From NCBI GenBank assembly GCA_944320745.1, contig CALUIN010000011.1, positions 1 through 47,102 on the forward strand: DNA of 47,102 nucleotides, given 5' to 3'. How positions within the stretch are numbered: the stretch's first letter is position 1; each line of letters begins with the position of its first letter. Below are positions 33,215-40,482 of the stretch, piece after piece. The position numbers and the translations under genes were made by a program. This DNA is from an uncultured Alloprevotella sp. (GTDB lineage: Bacteria; Bacteroidota; Bacteroidia; Bacteroidales; Bacteroidaceae). Under the pieces are notes generated by a model, which was not told the DNA's origin, ran no database searches, and saw nothing but the letters and a program-made list of their open reading frames with translations.

Positions 33215-34153
33215 ATGAGACTGAGCATTATCGTACCCGTCTACCGCGTGGAGCCCTACCTCGAAGCCTGCCTGGACAGCCTCGCGGCGCAGCAGGTGGA
33301 GGGCATGGAAGTGCTCCTCGTGGACGATGCCTCGCCTGACGGCTGCGGCCGCCTGTGCGAGCGACGGGCCAGCCGCGACGGCCGCTTCCGCCTGCTGCGC
33401 CATGCCGCCAACCGCGGACTGAGCGCGGCGCGCAACACCGGGATAGCCGCCGCGCGCGGCGAGTTTCTCACGTTTGTCGACTCGGACGACTTCCTGGCCC
33501 CCGACACGCTGCGGCCCAACCTGGAGCTGCTACAGGCCAGTCCCGGGGCCGATGTCGTGGAGTATCCCGTCTGCGTCCGCCACGGCGCGCCCGATGCCAG
33601 CCGTTACGCCCCCGGCCCCGCCGCCGAGACCGACTTCACCGGCTGGGTCAAGGCGCGCGGCTATCTGCACAGCTATGCCTGGAACAAGATCTACCGCCGC
33701 GCGCTCTGGGACGGCGTGCGCTTCCCCGAGGGCCGCCTGTTCGAGGATCTGCTCACCGTCCCCGCCGTGTTGCGCCGGGCCCGCCGCATCGTGAACTCTG
33801 CGGCAGGGCTTTACTACTACTGCGCCCGCGGCGGCTCCATCTCCGCCGAGTCCACCCGGCCGGCCGTCGGGGACCTCCTGCAGGCGCGGCTTCAGCTCTA
33901 CGGGGAACTGCTGCGCCAGCCCGGCCTGTCCGAGGCCGACCTGGACGAGGCCTATCTGCACCTCTGCGACGCGCAGGTGGTCCTGCTGCAGCTCGGCGGC
34001 GCGGACTGCATCCCCGGCCGCCGCCTGCCGCTCGGCCGCGCCCTCTTCACGCCGCGTCCGGCCGCCTATCGCCTCAAGGCCGTCCTGAAGTCGCTCAGCG
34101 GGTCGCACTACTGCCGCCTCTTGGCCCGCATCCGTCAAGCCCTGCGCCTATGA
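33215..34153 (+). CDS. Family 2 glycosyltransferase (first of a pair)
   Basis: A 312-residue GT-A fold enzyme: MRLSIIVPVYRVEPYLEACLDSL, VLLVDDASPDGCG (nucleotide-binding Asp), RGLSAARNTGIAAARGEFLTFVDSDDFL with the DxD metal motif, and an acceptor region around YAWNKIYRRALW and LFEDLLTVPAVL. It transfers a sugar from a nucleotide donor, probably in surface polysaccharide or lipopolysaccharide synthesis. The stop overlaps the next gene's start (ATGA, 34150-34153). It is only 36 bases after the esterase gene, suggesting one transcript. Confidence 0.9.
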   Translation: MRLSIIVPVYRVEPYLEACLDSLAAQQVEGMEVLLVDDASPDGCGRLCERRASRDGRFRLLRHAANRGLSAARNTGIAAARGEFLTFVDSDDFLAPDTLRPNLELLQASPGADVVEYPVCVRHGAPDASRYAPGPAAETDFTGWVKARGYLHSYAWNKIYRRALWDGVRFPEGRLFEDLLTVPAVLRRARRIVNSAAGLYYYCARGGSISAESTRPAVGDLLQARLQLYGELLRQPGLSEADLDEAYLHLCDAQVVLLQLGGADCIPGRRLPLGRALFTPRPAAYRLKAVLKSLSGSHYCRLLARIRQALRL

Positions 34154-35148
34154 GCAAACCCTCCGTCAGCTTCATCATCCCCTACTACCGGGAGGACATT
34201 TCCCTCCTGGAGCGCGCCGTGGAGAGCATCGTCCGCCTGGGCAGCCGGGCGGACTGGGAGGTGTGGGTGGTGGACGACGGCTCGCCCGGCGGCGCGGCGG
34301 GCCGCTACGTCGCCGCCCTGGCCGACGCCCGCGTGCGCTATCTGTGGCAGGAGAACCAGGGGCTGGGCGGTGCGCGCAACGCCGGCCTGGCCCGCGCCGG
34401 GAAGGAGTACGTGCAGTTTGTCGACGCGGACGACTACCTCTTCCCCGCGGCGGCCCTGCGCCTGCCGGCCCTGCTGGCCGAGCACTACGACGCCGACTTC
34501 CTGGCCTTCGGTTTCCGCAAGGTGCGCGGCACCGGCGTGGAGGACGTCGACGGGGCGGAGGCGCACGTCCTGTTCCGGGGCAGCGGGACGGAGCTCATGC
34601 TTCGCCACAACCTGCGCGGCGGCGCCTGGGGCTACGTGTTCCGCCGCGCGGTCCTCGGCGGCCTGCGCTTCACCCCCGGCATCTACCACGAGGACGACGA
34701 GTTCACGCCCCTGCTGTTGCTCGGCGTGCGTCGTGCCGTGGTGACGGACCTGCCCCTCTACGCCTACTACCAGCGTCCGGGCTCCATCGTGCGCCAGGCC
34801 GCTTGCCCGGCGCTCGAGAAGCGCTTCACGGACCTGCTCGGCATCATCGTCCGCCTCGATGCCCGCCGGCGCGGGCTGGAGGGCCAGGCGGCGGAGGCCC
34901 TGGCGCGGCGCACCGACCTGCTGCGCATGGCGATGGTCTACACCCTCATGTGCGACAGCCCCGACGCCCGCTTCCTCTTCCGCCACCTGCGCCGCATGCG
35001 CCGCGCCGGCTACTATCCGCTGGACCGGCGCGCCGACTCGCGGGCCTACCGCCTGGTGCGTCTGCTGAGCCGTCCGCCGCTCCTGGCCGCCGCCGTGCGG
35101 CTGGGGCTGCGCCTCCTGGGCCTGCGCCATGCCGGCCGGGCCTCGTAG
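34150..35148 (+). CDS. Family 2 glycosyltransferase (second of a pair)
   Basis: A 332-residue GT-A enzyme coupled to the previous one: VSFIIPYYREDISLLERAVESI, VWVVDDGSPGGAAG, GLGGARNAGLARAGKEYVQFVDADDYLF (DxD), and an acceptor-side motif GGAWGYVFRRAVLGGLRF followed by YHEDDEFTPLLLL. A basic/hydrophobic C-terminus (LVRLLSRPPLLAAAVRLGLRL) may associate with the membrane. Sequence differs enough from its neighbour to suggest a different donor or acceptor. Confidence 0.9.
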   Translation: MSKPSVSFIIPYYREDISLLERAVESIVRLGSRADWEVWVVDDGSPGGAAGRYVAALADARVRYLWQENQGLGGARNAGLARAGKEYVQFVDADDYLFPAAALRLPALLAEHYDADFLAFGFRKVRGTGVEDVDGAEAHVLFRGSGTELMLRHNLRGGAWGYVFRRAVLGGLRFTPGIYHEDDEFTPLLLLGVRRAVVTDLPLYAYYQRPGSIVRQAACPALEKRFTDLLGIIVRLDARRRGLEGQAAEALARRTDLLRMAMVYTLMCDSPDARFLFRHLRRMRRAGYYPLDRRADSRAYRLVRLLSRPPLLAAAVRLGLRLLGLRHAGRAS

Positions 35149-35188
35149 AGGAGTCTTCGGGAAATCCGCGGCCCGCCGGCAGGGCCGG

Positions 35189-35231
35189 AAAAAACGGGGC
35201 TAAGGCGCGCGGAGATGCGCCTTAGCCCCGT
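35189..35231 (-). terminator. Hairpin with T-tail downstream of the broken lipoprotein gene
   Basis: ACGGGGCTAAGGCGC (35194-35208) pairs perfectly with 35217-35231 (15 bp, 8-base loop). On the minus strand it is followed by TTTTTCCGG. It can end leftward transcription from the pseudogene and probably also marks the end of the rightward glycosyltransferase operon. Nearly the same arm recurs at 40196-40233. Confidence 0.8.
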
Positions 35232-35269
35232 GACGTTACGGATACGGGGACGGTCTTCGGCGAAGCCGT

Positions 35270-35875
35270 TTACTGGTAGAGCTCGTTGTCGTAGTCGAAG
35301 CCGCCGTAGTCCTCCAGTTTGGAGAATACCCTGAACGTCTTGATCTTGTCCTTTTCTTCGGCGAACTTGGGATACCACTCGAAGCGGAGCAGGAGCGAGG
35401 TCTTCGTGCATTCCTAGCCCTTGGAGATGGCCATTTGCAGGTAGCCCGCGGAGAAGCACTCCAGGGGGCGTTCCTGGCGGAAGGTTTCGCTGTCTTCGGC
35501 GAGGGCTGTCTGTTTCATGTCCATGACGACGGGGTTGCCGGCTTCGTCGTAGAGGACACCGTAGAGGGTGACAGTCTTGTCGAACTTTTGCGGCTGAAGC
35601 ACTTTGAACTTCAGGTTGAGCACGTAGGCGCTGTCGCCCATGAGGTCCTCGGCCTCGAGCTCGTAGTCCTGGTCCTCCAGTTCCACGATGCCCTTGAGCG
35701 GGCCTTCGACTTCGGTCGATGCGGGCCGCAGCGTCCAGGCGCCGGCGGCAGGAGCGTCGTCGGTTTCCATGTCGGTGGAGTCTTCCTCGAGCGTGTCGTC
35801 GAAGGCATCGGTCAGCACGTCGCTGATGGCCTCGTCCGTGGCGCTCTTTTCCGACTTGCCGCCGCAGGCCGCAGC
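35270..35875 (-). pseudogene. Lipoprotein gene remnant: no start, in-frame TAG
   Basis: One continuous minus-strand frame reads TAAACGG-type lipobox sequence (AAACGGKSEKSATDEA, Cys codon 35864-35866), an acidic Asp/Glu/Thr linker, a beta-rich domain (DYELEAEDLMGDSAYVLNLK; VTLYGVLYDEAGNPVVMD; FSAGYLQMAISKG), then TAG at 35414-35416. It carries on in the same frame with sensible sequence (ECTKTSLLLRFEWYPKFAEE...DNELYQ) to TAA at 35270-35272. Upstream of the lipobox no ATG, GTG or TTG and no hydrophobic signal core exists in frame. So the 5' end is lost and a nonsense codon interrupts the 3' part. A GTG at 35816 could start a cytosolic fragment, which I think unlikely. Confidence 0.7.
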
Positions 35876-35930
35876 GGTCCGGCAGCGGCGCGGATTTGTG
35901 GATTGAATGCGAATTTTAGGATTTATTAAT

Positions 35931-35956
35931 GGGGGGGTAATTTATTTGTAACTTTG
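35931..35956 (+). promoter_or_regulatory. G7 tract plus TAACTTTG promoter before the SPASM gene
   Basis: GGGGGGG (35931-35937), then 11 bases, then TAACTTTG (35949-35956), a consensus -7 box. A TTTG abuts the box rather than sitting at -33. The same arrangement (G8, 10 bases, TAACTTTG) precedes the barrel gene at 40483. Confidence 0.6.
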
Positions 35957-36028
35957 CAGCGTCCCTTCCCGCTCTGCGCGGAGACTCCGGGCGGAGGGGA
36001 GGGGCGCGACAAAAACTTCACCACGCTT

Positions 36029-36658
36029 ATGAATACCCGTTTATGCCTTTCCGAGGCCCGGGCCGCGCTGCAAGCCGGGATGGAGCTGAACGTACGATTT
36101 AACTATACGGCGGCTAATGTGGACTCCTTCGCCGACGTGCTCCGTGAGTTTGAAAACCTGTCTGTCGCCGAGAAGGACCGCCTGACGGTGGACTATCAGC
36201 CCGTCTGGCAGGACGGCACGCGGCCAGAGGCCGATGCCAAGGCCGAGCGGCAGGCGGAGCGCTATAGTGCCTGCGGCCTGCACATGGCTGAAAACAAGAC
36301 CATCAGTCCGACGCATTGTTACGCCGATTTTAAGAACAGCATTGTCATCAATTATACGGGCGACCTGTACAAGTGTACGGCCCGCGAGTTCCATCCGCAG
36401 TTGCGCGAGAGTGTCCTTTCTCCCGACGGACAGTTGCTTTGGAACAGCCGTTACCGTAAGCGGATGGCCATCAAGCACGGCACTCCCCTATGCCATGCCT
36501 GCCGGATATTCCCTCTTTGCCACGGCGGATGCTCCCAGACGAAGCTGGAGCGTGCCGTTTCCGATGTCTGCTACTATCAATATTCCGAAGTAGACAAGGA
36601 TGCCCTGCTCCGTCGTCGCGGCGAGTGGATTCTCCGCCACCCGGAGGTTTCATATTAA
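36029..36658 (+). CDS. SPASM-domain protein related to radical-SAM peptide maturases, lacking the radical-SAM half
   Basis: A 209-residue protein from ATG 36029; the frame is open to 35954, but the extra 25 residues resemble nothing. Residues 8-62 (ARAALQAGMELNVRFNYTAAN...DYQPVWQDG) read like the last third of a radical-SAM barrel. The rest is an Fe-S-binding SPASM domain: Cys97 and Cys116 around HCYADFKNSIVINYTGDLYK, then CHACRIFPLCHGGC, an exact CX2CX5CX3C (155, 158, 164, 168), then Cys181. The N-terminal CxxxCxxC cluster site for SAM chemistry is absent, so alone it should not be a radical enzyme. It lies 102 bases before a GG-leader precursor. It may be a truncated maturase or an accessory pseudo-maturase. 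Confidence 0.82.
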   Translation: MNTRLCLSEARAALQAGMELNVRFNYTAANVDSFADVLREFENLSVAEKDRLTVDYQPVWQDGTRPEADAKAERQAERYSACGLHMAENKTISPTHCYADFKNSIVINYTGDLYKCTAREFHPQLRESVLSPDGQLLWNSRYRKRMAIKHGTPLCHACRIFPLCHGGCSQTKLERAVSDVCYYQYSEVDKDALLRRRGEWILRHPEVSY

Positions 36659-36760
36659 AAAGGAGGTGCCGGGGAAATAGAATGTGAAGAGATAATGAAC
36701 GGCTATAGCCGGGAATTGTGTGGAAAAGTGATAGTATAACATTTAATCAAATTCCTTCCT

Positions 36761-37120
36761 ATGAAAAGAAATAAGCAAATAGATAAGATTGAAGTACAGA
36801 TACCGGCTATAAATGCGGACAAAGAAGGACGCTTGCTCGGAGGTTTTTCTGCTTTTGGCATAAACGCACGCGGGTCTGACAACGGAACGTGCCCTAACAA
36901 CCCGACTGGGTGTATTTCTAATGGAACTTGTTCTTGTAATGACAATTGTAGCAACAATACTTCCTGCGCCCATAATCACAAATCCCCATGTTCAGGTAAC
37001 GGTTCGTGCGTGAATACGATTTGTCATCCGCAGACTACAACACCGGGTGGCGGGGAAGGAGAAACGCCCACGGAATCTTCAAACCGTTTGTTTTCAATAG
37101 GCTTCTCAGCCTTGTTCTGA
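36761..37120 (+). CDS. Putative RiPP precursor: GG-leader, Cys/Asn-rich peptide
   Basis: A 119-residue peptide. The leader MKRNKQIDKIEVQIPAINAD with RLLGGFSAFG (Gly27-Gly28) looks like the GG-Bacteroidales natural-product precursor family. The core (about 37-92) has nine cysteines at 44, 51, 57, 59, 63, 69, 77, 83 and 88, embedded in Asn/Gly/Ser/Thr. A spacer TTTPGGGEGETPTESS leads to SNRLFSIGFSALF, echoing the leader's GFSAF. Bases 36901-36960 hold 23 G/C of 60, far below the neighbours, suggesting transfer. It is preceded by the SPASM gene and followed two bases later by a terminator. Crosslinked or heterocyclised product is inference; a cysteine-rich secreted protein is the alternative. 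Confidence 0.75.
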   Translation: MKRNKQIDKIEVQIPAINADKEGRLLGGFSAFGINARGSDNGTCPNNPTGCISNGTCSCNDNCSNNTSCAHNHKSPCSGNGSCVNTICHPQTTTPGGGEGETPTESSNRLFSIGFSALF

Positions 37121-37121
37121 C

Positions 37122-37161
37122 GTAAAAGCCCCGGCTTGTCCCGGCAATCCGGGGCTTTTAC
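37122..37161 (+). terminator. Terminator of the precursor gene
   Basis: GTAAAAGCCCCGG (37122-37134) pairs perfectly with 37149-37161, and the right arm ends CTTTTAC. It starts directly after the stop codon and separates the small peptide transcript from the outer-membrane gene, as is usual for highly expressed precursors. Confidence 0.9.
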
Positions 37162-37211
37162 CATTGTCCTACCGAAGACGTCACAAGTAAAAAACAATAA
37201 GCAATGATACC

Positions 37212-40145
37212 ATGAAAATATTTTGTTACTTATATGTTCGCGGCTTTCCTGCTTTGCTGCTGTGGGCCGCCGTGCTTTGTGCGCTGCCGCTTAGCGGGCA
37301 GCAGCGCCACTATGTGTTGGGTAAAGTGGAGAACGCCTTGACCGGTACGCCGGTGATGGGGGCGAGGGTGGACATCCTCACGCCGGCGGGCGACTCCGTC
37401 AAGACCATTAAGACGGGGCGGAGCATGACGAACGGCATCGTTTACTCGGCCTATTTCGTGGAGTTGCCCGAAGGGAAATATCACCTTCGGTTTTCGCACG
37501 ACAGTTTCGAACCGCAGACGGCGGATATAGAGGTGAAGTACCATAAGCGCGAGTACACGCTGGAGATGCCGGTAGTGCGCCTCAAGCCCCGGATGCCGGA
37601 GCAGCAGCTGGGCGAGGCAACGGTGACGGCTACGCGGGTGAAGTTCTACACGAAGCGGGACACGCTTATCTTCAACGCCGACGCTTTCCAGACGGCGGAA
37701 GGCTCGATGTTCGACGTGCTCATCCGCCAGCTGCCCGGCGTGGAGCTGAAAGACGACGGGCGCATCTACGTGAACGGCCGGTTCGTGGAGAGCCTCCTGC
37801 TCAACGGCGACGACTTTTTCAAGGGGGACAACACGCTGATGCTGGAAAACCTGCCCACGTATATGGTGAAGACGGTGAAGGTCTACGAGCGCGAGCCGGA
37901 CGTGGCTTTGCGCATGATGGGGCTGAACGGCGGGCGGAAGGAGCTCGTGATGGACGTGAACCTGAAACGGCAGTATTCCGTAGGGTGGATAGCCAACACG
38001 GAGTGGGGCGGCGGGACGGAGGGCCGCTATCTGGGCCGCCTCTTTGCCCTGCGCTTCACGCCGCAGTCGCGCCTGGCGCTGGTGGGCAACCTCAATAATG
38101 TGAACGACCGCCGCAAGCCGGGCGAGACCGGAAGCTGGACGCCCGAGCAGATGCCCTCCGGCCGGCTCACCACGAAAATGGCCGCCTTGGAATATAACGT
38201 CAAGGAGAAGGGCGGCCGCTACATCCTGAACGGCCAGGCCGGCATCACGCACACGGACGGCAATAACCTCTCGGCCACGAACCGGGAGAATTTCCTCACG
38301 GGCGGTAACACCTTCGAGCGCAGCCAGAACCAGTCGCTCAGCCGCAATACGCGCTTTTCCACGAGCCACTCTTTCTTTTTCCAGACAGCCAGCCGGCGCG
38401 TCCCGAGCAGCAAGTTCGCCGTCCGCCTCTCCCCTTACTTCAACTACCGCCGCTATACGAACCGCGGCGATGCCGTGGCGGGCACGTTCGCGGACGACCC
38501 CTCGGCCGTGCTTTCCCCGGGGCTTATCGACAGCCTGCGGGGACCGTTGGCCGGGTCCGTACTGCGCACGCACCTGCTGAACCGCAGCCTCTCGCAGACC
38601 TATGGCGAAGGTCACAGCCTCGGGGCCGGCGGCAGCCTGGGCTTGGTCTGGAACGTGCCGCATACGGAGGATTTCCTCAAGGTGGACTTCTCCGGCACGT
38701 ATGCCGACGAGGCAGCCGAGCGGTTTACCCACCAGCAGACGGACTACTGGCAAGCGGGTGCGCCGCCGGCGGATTTCCGCAACCAGTACTACCACCAGCC
38801 GGGACGCTCCTATTCCTTCTCCGGCAAGGCGGAGTACACTTACATCAACAACGGGTGGACCGCCTGCGCCGCTTATGGCTACACGCAGCAATATGCTTCG
38901 GACGTCCGCGAGCTTTACCGTCTGGACCGTCTGGAAGGCTGGGGGCTGGGCACGGACTCTGCGCTCACGTCCCTTCCCTCCGCTGTCGGGTGGGAGCAGG
39001 AAACGATGGATGCCGCCAATTCCTATCACGCCAACCAGCATACGTATGCCCACAACGTCCAGCTGGATGCCATGTGGCAGCGCTACGAGGACCAGAAAAA
39101 GTGGGAGATATGGTTTGCCGTGCCCCTCAGTTACGTCACGAAGGAACTGACCTACCGCACGGGCCAGGCCACGCGCACGCCCCGGCGGGCCGACTTCCTG
39201 CCCGGCTTCAAGACGGACATTACCTACGCCACCCAGGAGTGGCGCTACAAGTACCAGCTGAGCTATGCGCTGACGCCGTCGCAGCCCGATCTGCGTAATC
39301 TCGTGGACCTTACGGACGACAGCAATCCGCTTTGGATCAGTTACGGTAACCCCGACCTGAAGAACAGCTGGCAGCACGACTTGAAGTTCAACTTCAACTG
39401 GCGCGAGTCGAAAAAGGAGCGCCAGTTCAGGCTGGGGGCATTCTACTCCGCGACGCAGCAAGCCGTGGCGCGGGCCTACACCTATGACCGCGCCACGGGC
39501 GTGCGCACTTCGCGTCCGGAGAACGTGAACGGGAACTACTCGCTGGGCGGGGAGCTGTCCTTCTCCACGCCGCTGGACAAGGCGAAGCGGTGGACGCTGC
39601 GCAACGCCGTGGGCACGACGTACCTGCACAGCGTGGACCTGACGGACACGGGCCTGGGGCAGAACCCGCGCAGCACGGTGCGCTCGCTGCTGACGACGGA
39701 GCAGCTGCGCGTGGACTGGTCGCTGCCGAAGGTGAAGCTGGGGGCGCGCGTGAAGGCCACGTGGGACCGCGCCACGAGCCGGCGGCCGGACTTCGCGGAC
39801 GTGAGCGCGGCGGACCTGACCTACGGGCTGACGGCGCAGGTGGAGCTTCCCTGGGACCTGCAGCTCAGCACGGACGTGAGCCTGTATAGCCGTTACGGTT
39901 ACGACGACCCGTCGCTGAACACGGACGACTGGGTGTGGAACGCGCGGCTGGCGAAGCGGCTGCTCAAGGGCAACCTGACGCTGATGCTGGACGGTTTCGA
40001 CATCCTGCACCAGCTGTCGAACGTGACGCGCACGCTCAACGCGCAGGGCCGCGTGGAGACGTGGCGCAACGTGATCCCGAGCTACGTGATGTTCCACTTC
40101 GTCTACCGTCTGAACATCGAGCCGAAGAAGCGTCCGGGCGAGTGA
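37212..40145 (+). CDS. TonB-dependent-receptor-like outer-membrane beta-barrel protein (paralogue B, peptide locus)
   Basis: A 977-residue protein with a signal peptide (MKIFCYLYVRGFPALLLWAAVLCALPLSGQQ). It has a regulatory-like sandwich (about 33-125) and a plug-like domain with LIRQLPGVELKDDG and VESLLLNGDDFFKGD. A long barrel ends RNVIPSYVMFHFVYRL. It is very like the gene at 10285-13197 from the plug onward (GEA.V.AT.VKFY..DTL..NADAFQ.AEGSM). It starts 51 bases after the precursor's terminator, so it is the nearest candidate for an exporter, receptor or target of the peptide; that link is only by position. Confidence 0.88.
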   Translation: MKIFCYLYVRGFPALLLWAAVLCALPLSGQQRHYVLGKVENALTGTPVMGARVDILTPAGDSVKTIKTGRSMTNGIVYSAYFVELPEGKYHLRFSHDSFEPQTADIEVKYHKREYTLEMPVVRLKPRMPEQQLGEATVTATRVKFYTKRDTLIFNADAFQTAEGSMFDVLIRQLPGVELKDDGRIYVNGRFVESLLLNGDDFFKGDNTLMLENLPTYMVKTVKVYEREPDVALRMMGLNGGRKELVMDVNLKRQYSVGWIANTEWGGGTEGRYLGRLFALRFTPQSRLALVGNLNNVNDRRKPGETGSWTPEQMPSGRLTTKMAALEYNVKEKGGRYILNGQAGITHTDGNNLSATNRENFLTGGNTFERSQNQSLSRNTRFSTSHSFFFQTASRRVPSSKFAVRLSPYFNYRRYTNRGDAVAGTFADDPSAVLSPGLIDSLRGPLAGSVLRTHLLNRSLSQTYGEGHSLGAGGSLGLVWNVPHTEDFLKVDFSGTYADEAAERFTHQQTDYWQAGAPPADFRNQYYHQPGRSYSFSGKAEYTYINNGWTACAAYGYTQQYASDVRELYRLDRLEGWGLGTDSALTSLPSAVGWEQETMDAANSYHANQHTYAHNVQLDAMWQRYEDQKKWEIWFAVPLSYVTKELTYRTGQATRTPRRADFLPGFKTDITYATQEWRYKYQLSYALTPSQPDLRNLVDLTDDSNPLWISYGNPDLKNSWQHDLKFNFNWRESKKERQFRLGAFYSATQQAVARAYTYDRATGVRTSRPENVNGNYSLGGELSFSTPLDKAKRWTLRNAVGTTYLHSVDLTDTGLGQNPRSTVRSLLTTEQLRVDWSLPKVKLGARVKATWDRATSRRPDFADVSAADLTYGLTAQVELPWDLQLSTDVSLYSRYGYDDPSLNTDDWVWNARLAKRLLKGNLTLMLDGFDILHQLSNVTRTLNAQGRVETWRNVIPSYVMFHFVYRLNIEPKKRPGE

Positions 40146-40195
40146 CGTCCGCCGCCGGCGGCCGTCCCCGCGGCGCGGGGCTAAGGCCAGGAAAA

Positions 40196-40233
40196 ACGGG
40201 GCTAAGGCTTGTTGCGACGGGCCTTAGCCCCGT
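40196..40233. terminator. Hairpin after the paralogue-B gene, with a duplicated left arm
   Basis: ACGGGGCTAAGGC (40196-40208) pairs with GCCTTAGCCCCGT (40221-40233). A second copy of the left arm, GGGGCTAAGGCC at 40177-40188, could pair with the same right arm, giving two alternative stems. Plus-strand sequence after the stem has no T-tract; five A precede the left arm, as at 35189-35231. The rest of this 337-base gap holds the promoter below and no gene. Confidence 0.65.
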
Positions 40234-40383
40234 GGCGCACAGGCCGCGCGGAGCATCCCTTCGGGCCGGTTCCGGGGTCCGTTTTCGTGTTCCGGTGCGC
40301 TGCGCACCGCTCTGTGCGGCCCGGAAAAGAGGGGCACGGGCGGTCTTATTACGAGAAATGAGTTTTTTTAGTATTTTTTAATC

Positions 40384-40409
40384 GGGGGGGGTAAAAATGC
40401 TTAACTTTG
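40384..40409 (+). promoter_or_regulatory. G8 tract plus TAACTTTG promoter before paralogue C
   Basis: Eight Gs (40384-40391), ten bases, then TAACTTTG (40402-40409). An A/T-rich stretch precedes the G tract. The start codon is 73 bases downstream of the box. Confidence 0.6.
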
Positions 40410-40482
40410 CGGCTGTGGCCCGGGACCGCGGGAATAGCCGGCGGGCCGGGCCTGATGGACACAGTCAGTTTTGCCTTATCGA

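Noticed and set aside
35414-35416. TAG read as pyrrolysine or another recoded residue
   Set aside because: No pyl genes or special context seen, and the gene's 5' end is also missing, so simple decay explains it better.
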